64,000 nt of DNA. Source: RPQJ01 sp963762315. GTDB taxonomy: Bacteria > Pseudomonadota > Gammaproteobacteria > Steroidobacterales > Steroidobacteraceae. The first letter of the stretch is position 1; every line of letters starts with the position of its first letter. Position numbers and translations under genes: made by a program. The stretch covers positions 434,001-498,000 of the forward strand of contig CAVXKO010000004.1 in NCBI GenBank assembly GCA_963762315.1, given 5' to 3'. Below the pieces are notes generated by a model that worked only from the letters and a program-made list of their open reading frames with translations, was not told where the DNA came from and ran no database searches. Below, in pieces: positions 54,607-63,653 of the stretch.

Positions 54607-55531
54607 ATGACTCCTGCCCCAAGACGTGCGCATGCCGCTGGCCCCGGCTGGGCGGCCGGCAGCTTGCGGCTTGCGGAAGTCGTCCGGATGCAGCAGCGCC
54701 AACTCCAGGCCGTGATCGCCCGTCTTGGCGAGAGCGGCGTCGAAGACGTGCACCAGGGCCGGGTCGCCGCCCGCCGCCTGCGCTCGATCCTCAAGACCTT
54801 CGGCCCGCTCTTCGACGCGCGCTGGGCGCGCCTCTACCGCATGGATTTACGCAGTTTCGCGCGCGCCCTCGCCATGGTTCGCGAGGCGGACGTGCACGGC
54901 GAGGTCCTGCGGGACACGGTCGGATCCAGGGAGGCATTGAGGTCCGCCGAACTGGCGCGGCTCGCGGCAGCCCTGCAGCTCGCGCGGTCGGACGTCAGGG
55001 ACCATCTGCGCAAGCGCGCGACCGAACATGGCTGGCGTGCGATGAGCGCGTCGCTCGCTGCACGAGCGGAGCAGCCGATGCGGATCGCCCGGACGGACGC
55101 GGACATGGCGGAACTCCTGGGGCAGGCCGACCGGGCGTGGCGCAAGGCGAACCGCCTCATGAAACGTCATCCGCAGGAAGCGCAGCAACTGCACGAGTTG
55201 CGTCTCGCGCTGAAGCACTGTCGCTATGCCCTCGAGGTCGTCGTCGACGTCGAGCGGAAGAGTGCCGCCAGGCTGTTGCGTCGCTTGCGGCGTGCGCAGG
55301 AAGCGATCGGCGCGCATCGCGACACCATCGCTGCGGCGCATTGGGTTCGAAGCCGCGAGCGGCACGCTGGGCCGCGCGACCGTGCGCCGCCTCGAGGATC
55401 TCCTGGTGGAGCGGGAGGAGCTTCTGCGGCGGGACGCCACCGAGCAAAGCGCGAAGGTGTTGCCAGCCTACGAAGCCTGGCGCGAGGCGATCCGCCCGCT
55501 CAGGAAGGCAGCGCGCCCAGGTCGAGCGTGA
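54607..55531 (+). CDS. CHAD-domain protein (frameshift in sequence)
   Basis: A helical CHAD domain of about 307 residues rich in Arg, His and Lys: VEDVHQGRVAARRLRSILKT with the conserved histidine, READVHGEVLRD, LHELRLALKHCRYALEVVV. CHAD domains bind inorganic polyphosphate through basic surfaces and are often found on polyP granules. The frame breaks near 55339; one base removed restores the C-terminal helices. It overlaps the convergent GNAT gene by 32 bp. No polyphosphate kinase is adjacent. Confidence 0.82.
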
Positions 55532-56072
55532 CCCGCAGCAGGCCGCCGGAATTCGGCTCGGTCGTCGCGTGGAAGCCGAACTGCCGGGCCCAGGCGGCAA
55601 TGCGGCGATTCTCGGCGAGACTGAGCCCCACCAGCGCCTCGATGCCGCGGGTCTTTGCGGCCCGGGCGAGGCTTCGCATCAGTTCGGTGCCGAGGCCGCG
55701 ACCCTGCCAGTCGTCCGCCACGACGATGGCGCATTCGGCCCGGTCCGTGGCGTCGATCCGCGCGTAACGGCTGACCCCGACGATTTCGTCCACCCCGTCC
55801 CCCGGCTGGACGGCTGCAATGGCCATCGAATTCACATAATCCAGGTCCAGCAGGCGCTCGGCCGCTCCGGGCGGAACGTCCCGGGCGGAGTACTGCATGC
55901 GCTGGTAAAGCGTTTCCTGGGAAAGGGCCCGGATGAAGCGCAGTTCCCGCTCGAGGTCGTCGGGGCGGAGGGGGCGGATCAGCAGCGGCGGACCGCCGGG
56001 CGGTTGCCAGGCGTGTTCAAGTTCGGCCGGGTAGGCAGGCGGGAGCGGGGCAGGGGTGGGCTCGTCGTTCAC
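55500..56072 (-). CDS. GNAT-family N-acetyltransferase
   Basis: A 190-residue GNAT protein with an N-terminal Pro-rich stretch, LIRPLRPDDLERELRFIRAL, and the acetyl-CoA-binding motif IVVADDWQGRGLGTELMRSLA. The C-terminal GFHATTEPNSGG segment resembles the acetyltransferase module fused to acyl-CoA synthetases (Pat-like), so protein lysine acetylation is possible. Its start overlaps the stop of the acidic-protein gene. Confidence 0.85.
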   Translation of the reverse strand: MNDEPTPAPLPPAYPAELEHAWQPPGGPPLLIRPLRPDDLERELRFIRALSQETLYQRMQYSARDVPPGAAERLLDLDYVNSMAIAAVQPGDGVDEIVGVSRYARIDATDRAECAIVVADDWQGRGLGTELMRSLARAAKTRGIEALVGLSLAENRRIAAWARQFGFHATTEPNSGGLLRVTLDLGALPS

Positions 56073-56416
56073 TCGCGGTCGCGATACTCGTCGTCGTCGT
56101 CGTCGTAATCCTCGTCTTCGTCGTCGTCCCAGTCGTCGTCCTCGTCGTCGTCCCAGTCGTCTTCTTCGTCCTCGATGACCTCGTCGTCGTCCTCGTCATC
56201 CTCTTCCGGCGCGTCGTCGACCCAGCCGTCCGGCGGTTGCGCCAGTTCGAGGTCCATTTCATTCCAGACGTCGAGGTCGATCTCCTGGATTTCACGATCC
56301 GGCCACTGGATGGTGACGATTTCCTCGTCCGGATCGACGGAAAGCACCTGGAACGTCTCCTCGGAGTCGAGGTCTTCGTACCATTTTCCGGGCACCGGTT
56401 CGTAATCGCGGCTCAC
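56069..56416 (-). CDS. Acidic low-complexity protein, DUF6763-like
   Basis: A 115-residue protein. The first 70 residues form a compact motif (SRDYEPVPGKWYEDLDSEETF, IQEIDLDVWNEMDLELAQPP) that I recall as DUF6763, a small uncharacterised gammaproteobacterial family. The last 45 residues are almost all Asp and Glu with spaced Trp/Tyr. The tail is coded by GAC/GAG triplet repeats (56090-56215) that are prone to length change. Function unknown. Its stop overlaps the GNAT start (ATGA). Confidence 0.72.
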   Translation of the reverse strand: MSRDYEPVPGKWYEDLDSEETFQVLSVDPDEEIVTIQWPDREIQEIDLDVWNEMDLELAQPPDGWVDDAPEEDDEDDDEVIEDEEDDWDDDEDDDWDDDEDEDYDDDDDEYRDRE

Positions 56417-56578
56417 TCAACGGCCCTCTTGCGGGGAATGCGTGCGGATTTCGGGGATCGAGACTGCGAACAACTATACGTTTGGGCCGCCGGCCCGGGC
56501 AACCGGAACTCACTTACGGTGATGGGCGCCCCAGGTCGCGTAAAATTCGCCCAGACACTACTACAGGAAGGATTCGCC

Positions 56579-58379
56579 GTGTATTCCTACCGCGCCCCGC
56601 TTCGCGACATCCGTTTCGTGGTCCATGACGTGCTCGATTTCGAGGATCACTACCGCTCATTCGGCCGCGAGGAACTCAACCGCGACCTGCTGGAGGGCAT
56701 CCTCGAGGAGGGAGCCCGGTTCGCCGAGAACGTGCTGGCCCCGACCAACCGGGTCGGCGACGAGCATGGCCTGAAGTTCGAGGACGGCAAGGTCATCACG
56801 CCCCCGGGCTTCAAGGAAGCCTACGACCGCTACTGCCAGGACGGCTGGATCACCATGACGGCCGATCCGCAATGGGGCGGGCAGGGCCTGCCGGGCGGGT
56901 TCGCGCTCGCGTTCAGCGAGATGCTGATCTCCGGCAACATGGCCTGGAAGATGTACTCCGGCCTGACGGAGAGCGCCGCGCTCACGATCGCGTCGCACGC
57001 GACGGACGAGTTGAAGCAGCGCTACCTGCCGAAGATGGTGAGCGGCGAGTGGTCGGGCACGATGTGCCTGACCGAGGCACAGTCCGGCACCGACCTCGGC
57101 ATCCTGCGCACCAAGGCCGAGCCGCGCGCCGGACGGCTCGTTCGCGATCACCGGCACCAAGGTGTTCATCACCGCGGGCGAACACGACCTCACCGGCAAC
57201 ATCATCCACCTGGTGCTGGCGCGCCTGCCGGATGCGCCGCCGGGCACCAAGGGCATCAGCCTGTTCCTGGTGCCGAAATTCCTGCCGGATGCCGCTGGCA
57301 ACGTGGGCCCGGCCAACGGCGTGACCTGCGGATCCATCGAGCACAAGATGGGGATCCACGCGTCGCCGACCTGCGTGATGCACTTCAACGACTCGATCGG
57401 TTGGCTGGTCGGCAAGGAGAACGCCGGACTCGCGTGCATGTTCACCATGATGAACCACGCGCGCCTGGGCGTCGGCTTGCAGGGTCACGGGTTGTCCGAG
57501 CTGGCCTGGCAGACGTCCATCGTCTACGCGAACGATCGCCTCCAGGGCCGTGCCCTGACTGGGGCGAAGTCGCCCGGCAAGGCGGCGGACCCGATCATCG
57601 TCCACCCGGACGTGCGGCGCATGCTGCTCACGCAGAAGGCGTTCGTCGAGGGCGGTCGGGTGCTCTGCTTCCTGACCGGACGCGAGATCGACAGTGCGCA
57701 CATGAACCCGGACAAGGATGCCAAGAAGCGTTCCGAGGAACTCATCGCCTTCCTGACGCCAATCGTGAAGGGCTTCCTGACGGATGCCGCCATGGAAGTG
57801 ACGAGCCTCGCGGTGCAGATCCACGGCGGCGCCGGCTTCATCCGTGAAACGGGCGTCGAGCAGCTGATGCGCGATGCGCGCATCACGCCGATCTACGAAG
57901 GCACGAACGGAATCCAGGCGCTCGACCTGCTCGGCCGCAAGGTGTTCGGCACCGGCGGCAAGAGCCAGCAGGCCGTCGCGGCCCGCATCCGCGAGGCGAT
58001 TGCGAAGTACGCCAACCTGCCGGAGGTGGCGCCGCTCGGCGTCGAGCTCGAGAAGCGACTCGAGCAGTGGGGCCGATTGACGATGGAACTCGGCATGGCG
58101 GCGATGAAGAACCCGGAGGAGGTCGGCGCTGCGGCGACCGACTACCTGCAGTTCGCGGGCTACGTCTGCCTCGGCTGGTGCTGGCTTGCATCCGCCGGTG
58201 TGGCGGCCAAGCGGCTGGCGGCCGGCGCGCCCGACCCGGACTTCTACAAGGCGAAGATCGTGACGGCGCAGCACTTCTTCTCCCGGCTGCTGCCGCGCTG
58301 CGACGCGCACGCGGCTGCCGCGCGCGCGGGTTCGGCGGGCCTCATGGCCCTGTCGCCCGAGCAATTCGCGATCGCATGA
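56579..58379 (+). CDS. Acyl-CoA dehydrogenase with C-terminal extension (frameshift in sequence)
   Basis: A 599-residue acyl-CoA dehydrogenase of the long FadE-like bacterial group. It has the N-terminal RDIRFVVHDVLDFEDHY, the FAD loop MCLTEAQSGTDLG, ITGTKVFITAGEH, IHGGAGFIRE and EQLMRDARITPIYEGTNGIQ with the catalytic Glu. It carries out the first step of fatty-acid beta-oxidation. The frame breaks near 57131; one base removed restores it. The start is GTG at 56579, after ACAGGAAGG. It overlaps the proB start (ATGA). Confidence 0.92.
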
Positions 58380-59512
58380 GCACGGCGGCCGCGCGAGGGG
58401 TCGCGCGACTCGCGAAGGCCAGGAGGGTCGTCGTCAAGATCGGATCGGCCCTGCTCGTCGAAGCTTCGACGGGCAGGGTGAACCGTTCCTGGCTCGAGAC
58501 GCTGGCTTCCGACCTCGCTGCGATGCGCTCGCGCGGACAGGAAGTCGTCATCGTCTCCTCGGGCGCGATCGCGCTGGGCCGGCGCCAGCTCGGCTTGCCG
58601 AAGGGCAAGCTCAAGCTCGAGGAAAGCCAGGCCGCGGCAGCGGTCGGGCAGATCCGCCTCGCGCACGCCTGGAAGGAAGTGCTCGAGGCGCACGGCTTTA
58701 CCGTGGCGCAGGTGCTGCTGACGCTCGGCGACACCGAAGAGCGCCGGCGCTATCTCAACGCGCGCAACACGCTCACGACCTTGCTGCGCCTCGGTTCGAT
58801 TCCCGTCATCAACGAGAACGACACGGTCGCGACGGCGGAGATCCGCTACGGCGACAACGACCGGCTCGCTGCGCGCGTCGCGCAGATGGCCAGCGCGGAC
58901 TGCCTCGTGCTGCTCTCGGACGTCGACGGGCTCTACACCGCCGATCCCTCGCGCGATGCCAAGGCGAAGTTCATTCCCGAGGTGGCGCGCATCACGCCCG
59001 AGATCGAGGCGATGGCCGGCGGCTCGGCGTCCGACGTCGGCTCGGGCGGCATGGCGACGAAGGTGCTCGCGGCGAAGATCGCCGTGCCCGCGGGTTGCCA
59101 CATGTGCGTGACGATCGGTCACGAGCCGCATCCGCTGAAGCGCATCGAGGGCGGCGCGCGCTGCACCTGGTTCGTCGCGGACGAATCGCCCGTGACGGTC
59201 CGCAAGCAGTGGATCGCCGGGATGCTCAAGCCTGCGGGCGTCCTGCACGTCGATGGCGGCGCCGCGAAGGCGCTGCGCAGCGGCAAGAGCCTGCTGCCGG
59301 CGGGTGTCACCAAGGTCGAGGGCCGCTTCGACCGCGGCGATGCGGTGGTCGTGCGCGACCCGGACGGGCTCGAGATCGCCCGCGGGCTGGCGGCGTACTC
59401 CGGCGAGGAAGCGCGACGCATCCGCGGCCGGCGCAGCCAGGAACTCGAAGGCTTGCTAGGCTATCGCGGCCGGGACGAAATCATCCACCGCGACGACCTG
59501 GTGCTGACTTGA
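58376..59512 (+). CDS. proB: Glutamate 5-kinase
   Basis: ProB phosphorylates glutamate in the first step of proline synthesis. The 378-residue protein has the amino-acid-kinase fold (RRVVVKIGSALLV, VIVSSGAIALGRRQLGL, VINENDTVATAEIRYGDND, LLSDVDGLYTADP) and a C-terminal PUA domain from about residue 280 (LHVDGGAAKALRSGKSLLPAG). PUA-containing ProB is common in proteobacteria. It overlaps the acyl-CoA dehydrogenase stop and the proA start. Confidence 0.96.
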   Translation: MSTAAARGVARLAKARRVVVKIGSALLVEASTGRVNRSWLETLASDLAAMRSRGQEVVIVSSGAIALGRRQLGLPKGKLKLEESQAAAAVGQIRLAHAWKEVLEAHGFTVAQVLLTLGDTEERRRYLNARNTLTTLLRLGSIPVINENDTVATAEIRYGDNDRLAARVAQMASADCLVLLSDVDGLYTADPSRDAKAKFIPEVARITPEIEAMAGGSASDVGSGGMATKVLAAKIAVPAGCHMCVTIGHEPHPLKRIEGGARCTWFVADESPVTVRKQWIAGMLKPAGVLHVDGGAAKALRSGKSLLPAGVTKVEGRFDRGDAVVVRDPDGLEIARGLAAYSGEEARRIRGRRSQELEGLLGYRGRDEIIHRDDLVLT

Positions 59513-60777
59513 CCTCGAACGACGTTGCCAGAGTGATGGACGGAATCGGCCGCGCCGCGGTCGAGGCCGAGCGCGCGCTCGCGTCCTCATCGGCCGATGC
59601 GCGCAACGCGGCGTTGCGCGCCATTGCCGCCTCGTTGCGCGCCAACAAGGCGCAGATCCTCGCCGCCAATGCGAAGGACCTGAAGGCCGGCGAGGCAGGC
59701 GGCCTCACGAAGGCTGCGCTCGATCGGCTGATGCTCGACGACGGGCGCATCGAGGGCATGGCGCGCTCGGTGGAGGAAATCATCGCGCTGCCGGATCCGG
59801 TCGGCACGATCGTCGCCGAGTGGTTGCGCCCGAACGGCATGCGCATCCAGCGCGTGCGGGTGCCGCTCGGCGTGATCGGCATCATCTACGAATCGCGGCC
59901 GAACGTGACCAGCGACGCCGGCGCGCTGTGCCTCAAGTCCGGCAACGCCGCGATCCTGCGCTGCGGCAGCGAGAGCCAGCATTCCAGCGCGGCGATCCAC
60001 GCGTGCATGGCCGAAGGCCTGCGCGAAGTCGGGTTGCCGGAGACCTGCGTGCAGCTGGTGCCGACGACCGATCGCGCCGCGGTCGGTTGCATGCTCGCCG
60101 GCATGACCGACTACATCGACGTCATCGTGCCGCGCGGGGGCAAGAGCCTCATCGCCCGCGTGCAGCAGGAAGCCCGCGTGCCGGTGATCGGCCACCTCGA
60201 AGGCAACTGCCACGTCTACGTCGACGGTGCGGCCGATCTCAACATGGCGCGAGCCATCGTGCTGAACGCGAAGATGCGCCGAACCGGCATCTGCGGGGCG
60301 GCCGAGACGCTGCTGGTGGATGCGGCGGCGGCACGGACGCACCTCGCGCCCATCGTGAAGGACCTGCTCGACGCCGGCTGCGAAGTGCGTGGCGATGCGC
60401 AGGTCGCCGCGGTCGATCCGCGCGTGCGCCCGGCCACCGAAGACGACTGGTACACCGAATACCTCGACGCGATCATCGCGGCGCGGGTCGTGGACGGCGT
60501 CGACGCCGCCATCGAGCACATCCGGCGCTACGGTTCGGCGCACACGGAGTCGATCGTCACCGAGGATCCGCTGGCGGCCGAGAAATTCCTGGCGCGGGTG
60601 GACAGCGCGATCGTGCTGCACAACGCCTCGACGCAGTTCGCCGACGGCGGCGAGTTCGGCATGGGCGCCGAGATCGGCATTTCGACGGACAAGTTCCACG
60701 CTCGCGGCCCGGTGGGCGTCGAGCAGTTGACCAGCTACAAGTACGTCGTGCGAGGCAGCGGGCAGGTCAGGCGCTGA
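59509..60777 (+). CDS. proA: Gamma-glutamyl phosphate reductase
   Basis: ProA reduces glutamyl-5-phosphate to glutamate semialdehyde, next after ProB. Motifs include PLGVIGIIYESRPNVTSDA, IVPRGGKSLI, and the catalytic cysteine in RRTGICGAAETLL. The TTG at 59509 overlaps the proB stop (TTGA) and gives 422 residues; an ATG at 59536 would shorten it by nine residues. It ends 11 bp inside the convergent moeB gene. Confidence 0.96.
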   Translation: MTSNDVARVMDGIGRAAVEAERALASSSADARNAALRAIAASLRANKAQILAANAKDLKAGEAGGLTKAALDRLMLDDGRIEGMARSVEEIIALPDPVGTIVAEWLRPNGMRIQRVRVPLGVIGIIYESRPNVTSDAGALCLKSGNAAILRCGSESQHSSAAIHACMAEGLREVGLPETCVQLVPTTDRAAVGCMLAGMTDYIDVIVPRGGKSLIARVQQEARVPVIGHLEGNCHVYVDGAADLNMARAIVLNAKMRRTGICGAAETLLVDAAAARTHLAPIVKDLLDAGCEVRGDAQVAAVDPRVRPATEDDWYTEYLDAIIAARVVDGVDAAIEHIRRYGSAHTESIVTEDPLAAEKFLARVDSAIVLHNASTQFADGGEFGMGAEIGISTDKFHARGPVGVEQLTSYKYVVRGSGQVRR

Positions 60778-61910
60778 GCGCAGCGAGCCCGCCGCGCAGC
60801 GAATACACGTCGCGATATCCCATCGATCGCAGGTGCCCGGTCAGGCCGAGGCTGCGTACGCCGTGCGCACACACGATCAGGTAGCGATCGCCTTGCGGCG
60901 GCGGCGGCGCGCGGCCATCGAGCAGCAGACTGAGCGGCAGGTGCATCTCGATGCGCTGGCCAGGCGCGTCGTGGTCGCGCTCCCAGGCCTCGCGGATGTC
61001 GACGAGGGTCAGGCCCGCGGCCAGTGCCGCCGCGAGATCCGGGAATTCCAGTTCGAGGTCCTCCTCGTCGAACGTCGTGTCGTTGCGCCCGCTCGCGTCG
61101 CTGGGCGGCGTGTGGTCGCAATCGACGCGCCGACTCGCGCGCAGCGTGCGCCACTGCAGGTGCAGCAGGTCGAACACATGCACGGCGGGCCGGGCCTCGG
61201 TGCCGAGGCCGAGCAGCAAGCTTCAAGGCTTCCATCGCCTGCAGAGCGCCGAGTGCCGCGGGGACCGGCCCGAGCACGCCCGCCTGCGCGCAGTTGCCGA
61301 CCAGGCCATCGCGCGGCGCTTCGGGCCACAGGCAACGCAGGCACGGCCAGTCCTCGCGCGGCAGGTAGGTCTGCAATTGTCCTTCGTACTGGTAGACGCT
61401 CGCGAACACCGCAGGCTTGCCGGCGCGAACGACGGCATCGTTGACGAGGAACTTGGCGCGGAAATTGTCGCTGCACTCGACGACGAGATCGTATCCGGCC
61501 ACGAGTGCATCGACGTTCTCGGCCGTCGCGTGGGCGGCGTGAACTTCGAGAGAGACGTCCCGGTTGATGTCGGCGAGGCGCGCGGCCGCGACCTGCGCCT
61601 TCGATTGCCCGACGTCAGCGATGCCGAATAGCGGCTGGCGGTGCAGGTTGCTGGCCTCCACGAAGTCGCCGTCGACGATGCCGATCCGGCCGATGCCGGC
61701 GGCGGCGAGGTACTGCAGGACCGGTACGCCGAGGCCGCCCGCGCCGACGACCAGCGCCGAGGCGGCGCGGATCTTCGCCTGCCCGATCGCTCCGACCTCG
61801 GGGAGCGCGCTCTGGCGCGAGTAGTCGTGAGCGAAAGCCGGGGAAGCCTGTGCCTCGTGCGCGTGATGCACGTGACCGTCGTGCTGGAGCGCGTGATCGT
61901 GGCCCGGCAC
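60767..61910 (-). CDS. moeB: MoeB/ThiF-like adenylyltransferase with C-terminal rhodanese domain (frameshift in sequence)
   Basis: MoeB adenylates the MoaD C-terminus so it can receive sulfur. A His-rich start (8 His in 28 residues) is followed by YSRQSALPEVG, the ATP-binding VVGAGGLGVPVLQYLAAAGIG, DGDFVEASNLHRQPLFGIAD, and a zinc-type WPCLRCLWP. A rhodanese domain closes the protein with the active cysteine in IVCAHGVRS. The frame breaks near 61219; one base removed gives 380 residues from the GTG at 61910. No ribosome site precedes that GTG and the moaE frame runs in without a stop, so the two are probably one polypeptide. Confidence 0.87.
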
Positions 61911-62334
61911 GCGCGCAGCGCTCGCAGTTCACCCAGCCCGAGTCGCCATCGGTGTAGTGTTCCTTCTTCCAGATCGGGACGCGGTGCTTCACTTCGTCGA
62001 TGATGTAGCGGCAGGCGGCGAACGCTTCGGCGCGGTGCGCCGAACTCACGCCGACCCACACCGCCAGTTCGCCGATGGCAAGGTCGCCGAGGCGATGCAC
62101 GCAGGCGGCCTGATTGACCCCGAAGCGCTCGATGGCTTCCTGGACGATGCGCGCGCCTTCCTTGATCGCAAGGCTCTCGAAGGCTTCGTACTCGAGGTGC
62201 CGGACGTGCTTGCCCTCGTTGTGGTCGCGCACCCAGCCTTCGAAGCTCGCATAGCCGCCGGAGCCCGCGTCCGCCAGCGAGTCGCGGTAACGCTCCGGTT
62301 CCAGCGGAGCCTTGCTGAACGAGAAGGCTTGCAT
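61911..62334 (-). CDS. moaE: Molybdopterin synthase catalytic subunit MoaE (3' end joined to moeB)
   Basis: MoaE binds MoaD and inserts sulfur into precursor Z to make molybdopterin. The 140-residue domain is complete: GGYASFEGWVRDHNEGKHVRHLEYEAF (quoted in pieces: FEGWVRDHNEGK, LEYEAFESLA), VHRLGDLAIGELAVWVGVSS, and the catalytic-lysine region RVPIWKKEHYTDGDSGWVN. There is no stop codon where MoaE should end; the current frame stays open to 61615 inside moeB. Deleting one base near 61911-61925 would join it in frame to MoeB. The start overlaps the moaD stop. Confidence 0.88.
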
Positions 62335-62573
62335 CAGCCCCCCGCGACGGGAGGAATGAAGACGACGCGGTCGCCCGCCCGCAGCGGCTGCGACCATTCG
62401 CAGAATTCGTCGTTGACCGCGACGCGCAGCATGGAGCGGGGCAAGGCGAGGCCGCGCGCCTGGCGAACCTCGTCATAGAGATCGGCCGGCGTGGCCGCAC
62501 GCGTCTCGACGAGTTCCTCGGCGACTCCCGCCTGTTCCCGCAAGACCGCGAAGTACTGGATCCGGACCTGCAT
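62334..62573 (-). CDS. moaD: Molybdopterin synthase sulfur-carrier subunit MoaD
   Basis: A 79-residue ubiquitin-fold protein whose C-terminal Gly-Gly (IPPVAGG) is adenylated by MoeB and then thiocarboxylated. The beta-grasp pattern MQVRIQYFAVLREQAG and GDRVVFIPP are typical. Stop and moaE start share bases (TGATG). It lies 10 bp after mobA. Confidence 0.93.
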   Translation of the reverse strand: MQVRIQYFAVLREQAGVAEELVETRAATPADLYDEVRQARGLALPRSMLRVAVNDEFCEWSQPLRAGDRVVFIPPVAGG

Positions 62574-62583
62574 CGGGGCCTCG

Positions 62584-63177
62584 TTACCCTCGCGCGCGCA
62601 GAAGTCCCTGCGCGCGGGCCAGGTCGTCGGGTGTGTTCACGTTGTCGAGCGCCGCCGCGTCGGGTTGCTCGAGCAGCGGCACGCCCGACTGGAGGATGAA
62701 CTTGCGCGGGCAGTGCTTGCCGCCGGCGATCGCGGCCTCGATGTCGGCCCGGGACTGCGGCTCGTAGATGGCGCACAGAGGCTCGGGCAATCCGTCGTGG
62801 GTGCTGCGGAAGGCCGTCACGGGCTGCGCGCTGCGGGCCGCAATCAAGGCTTCAATCGTCGCGTCGCTGATGAACGGCAAGTCGCATGCGACCACCAGCC
62901 AGGCGGCCTGCGGGTGCTCGGCCTGGGCGGCGGCGATTCCCGCGATCGGCCCGACGCCCTCGTGACGATCCACGATCGCAGGGTGCGACGCGCGGGTCGG
63001 GTCGGCGAGCTGGCCGGGCCGCACGGAAACGAACACGCGCTCGCAGTGGCGCGACAGCAGGTCGAATGCCCAATCCACCTGTGAGCGGCCGTGCAACTGC
63101 AGCGCCGCCTTGTCCTGCCCCATGCGCCGGCTCTCGCCGCCCGCAAGCACGAGGCCATACAGCGGCGTGCGGCTCAT
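62584..63177 (-). CDS. mobA: Molybdenum cofactor guanylyltransferase
   Basis: MobA attaches GMP to molybdopterin, giving the bis-MGD cofactor of DMSO-reductase-family enzymes such as periplasmic nitrate reductase. The 197-residue protein has the nucleotide motif LVLAGGESRRMGQDKAAL, VGPIAGIAAAQ and VVACDLPFIS with the metal-binding Asp. The start overlaps the moaC stop (ATGA). Confidence 0.94.
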   Translation of the reverse strand: MSRTPLYGLVLAGGESRRMGQDKAALQLHGRSQVDWAFDLLSRHCERVFVSVRPGQLADPTRASHPAIVDRHEGVGPIAGIAAAQAEHPQAAWLVVACDLPFISDATIEALIAARSAQPVTAFRSTHDGLPEPLCAIYEPQSRADIEAAIAGGKHCPRKFILQSGVPLLEQPDAAALDNVNTPDDLARAQGLLRARG

Positions 63178-63653
63178 CGCGCAGCCTCGTCGAAGTCGCG
63201 CTTGCCGCCGTGCTTGGCCACGAGCCGCGTCTCGGCGATCACGATCCCGTGCGACAGCGCCTTGCACATGTCGTAGATCGTCAGGGCCGCGATCGACGCG
63301 CCCGTGAGCGCTTCCATCTCGACACCGGTCTTGTGATGCACGGACACCGTGCAGCGCACCACGGCCTCGTCGCCGTCCATGTCGATCTCGACCTTGCAGT
63401 TCTCGATGCCGAGCGGGTGGCAGAACGGAATCAATTCGTGCGTGCGCTTGGCCGCCATGACGCCGGCGACGATCGCCGTGTGGAAGACCGGGCCCTTGCT
63501 CGTCGCGAAGCCGTTGCGGCGCAGTTCGGCGGCCACCGCGGCGGGAAACCGCACCCTCGATTCGGCCACGGCCGTGCGCCGCGTGACGGTCTTGTCGCCG
63601 ACATCCACCATGGACGGCCGCTTCCGCTCGTCGACGTGGGTGAGCTTGCTCAT
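63174..63653 (-). CDS. moaC: Cyclic pyranopterin monophosphate synthase
   Basis: MoaC completes the conversion of GTP to cyclic pyranopterin started by MoaA. The 159-residue protein shows MVDVGDKTVTRRTAVAESRV, LIPFCHPLGIENCKVE and EMEALTGASIAALTIYDMCK, with the active-site Lys and Asp. The start at 63653 shares a base with the moaA stop (TGATG). Confidence 0.96.
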   Translation of the reverse strand: MSKLTHVDERKRPSMVDVGDKTVTRRTAVAESRVRFPAAVAAELRRNGFATSKGPVFHTAIVAGVMAAKRTHELIPFCHPLGIENCKVEIDMDGDEAVVRCTVSVHHKTGVEMEALTGASIAALTIYDMCKALSHGIVIAETRLVAKHGGKRDFDEAAR

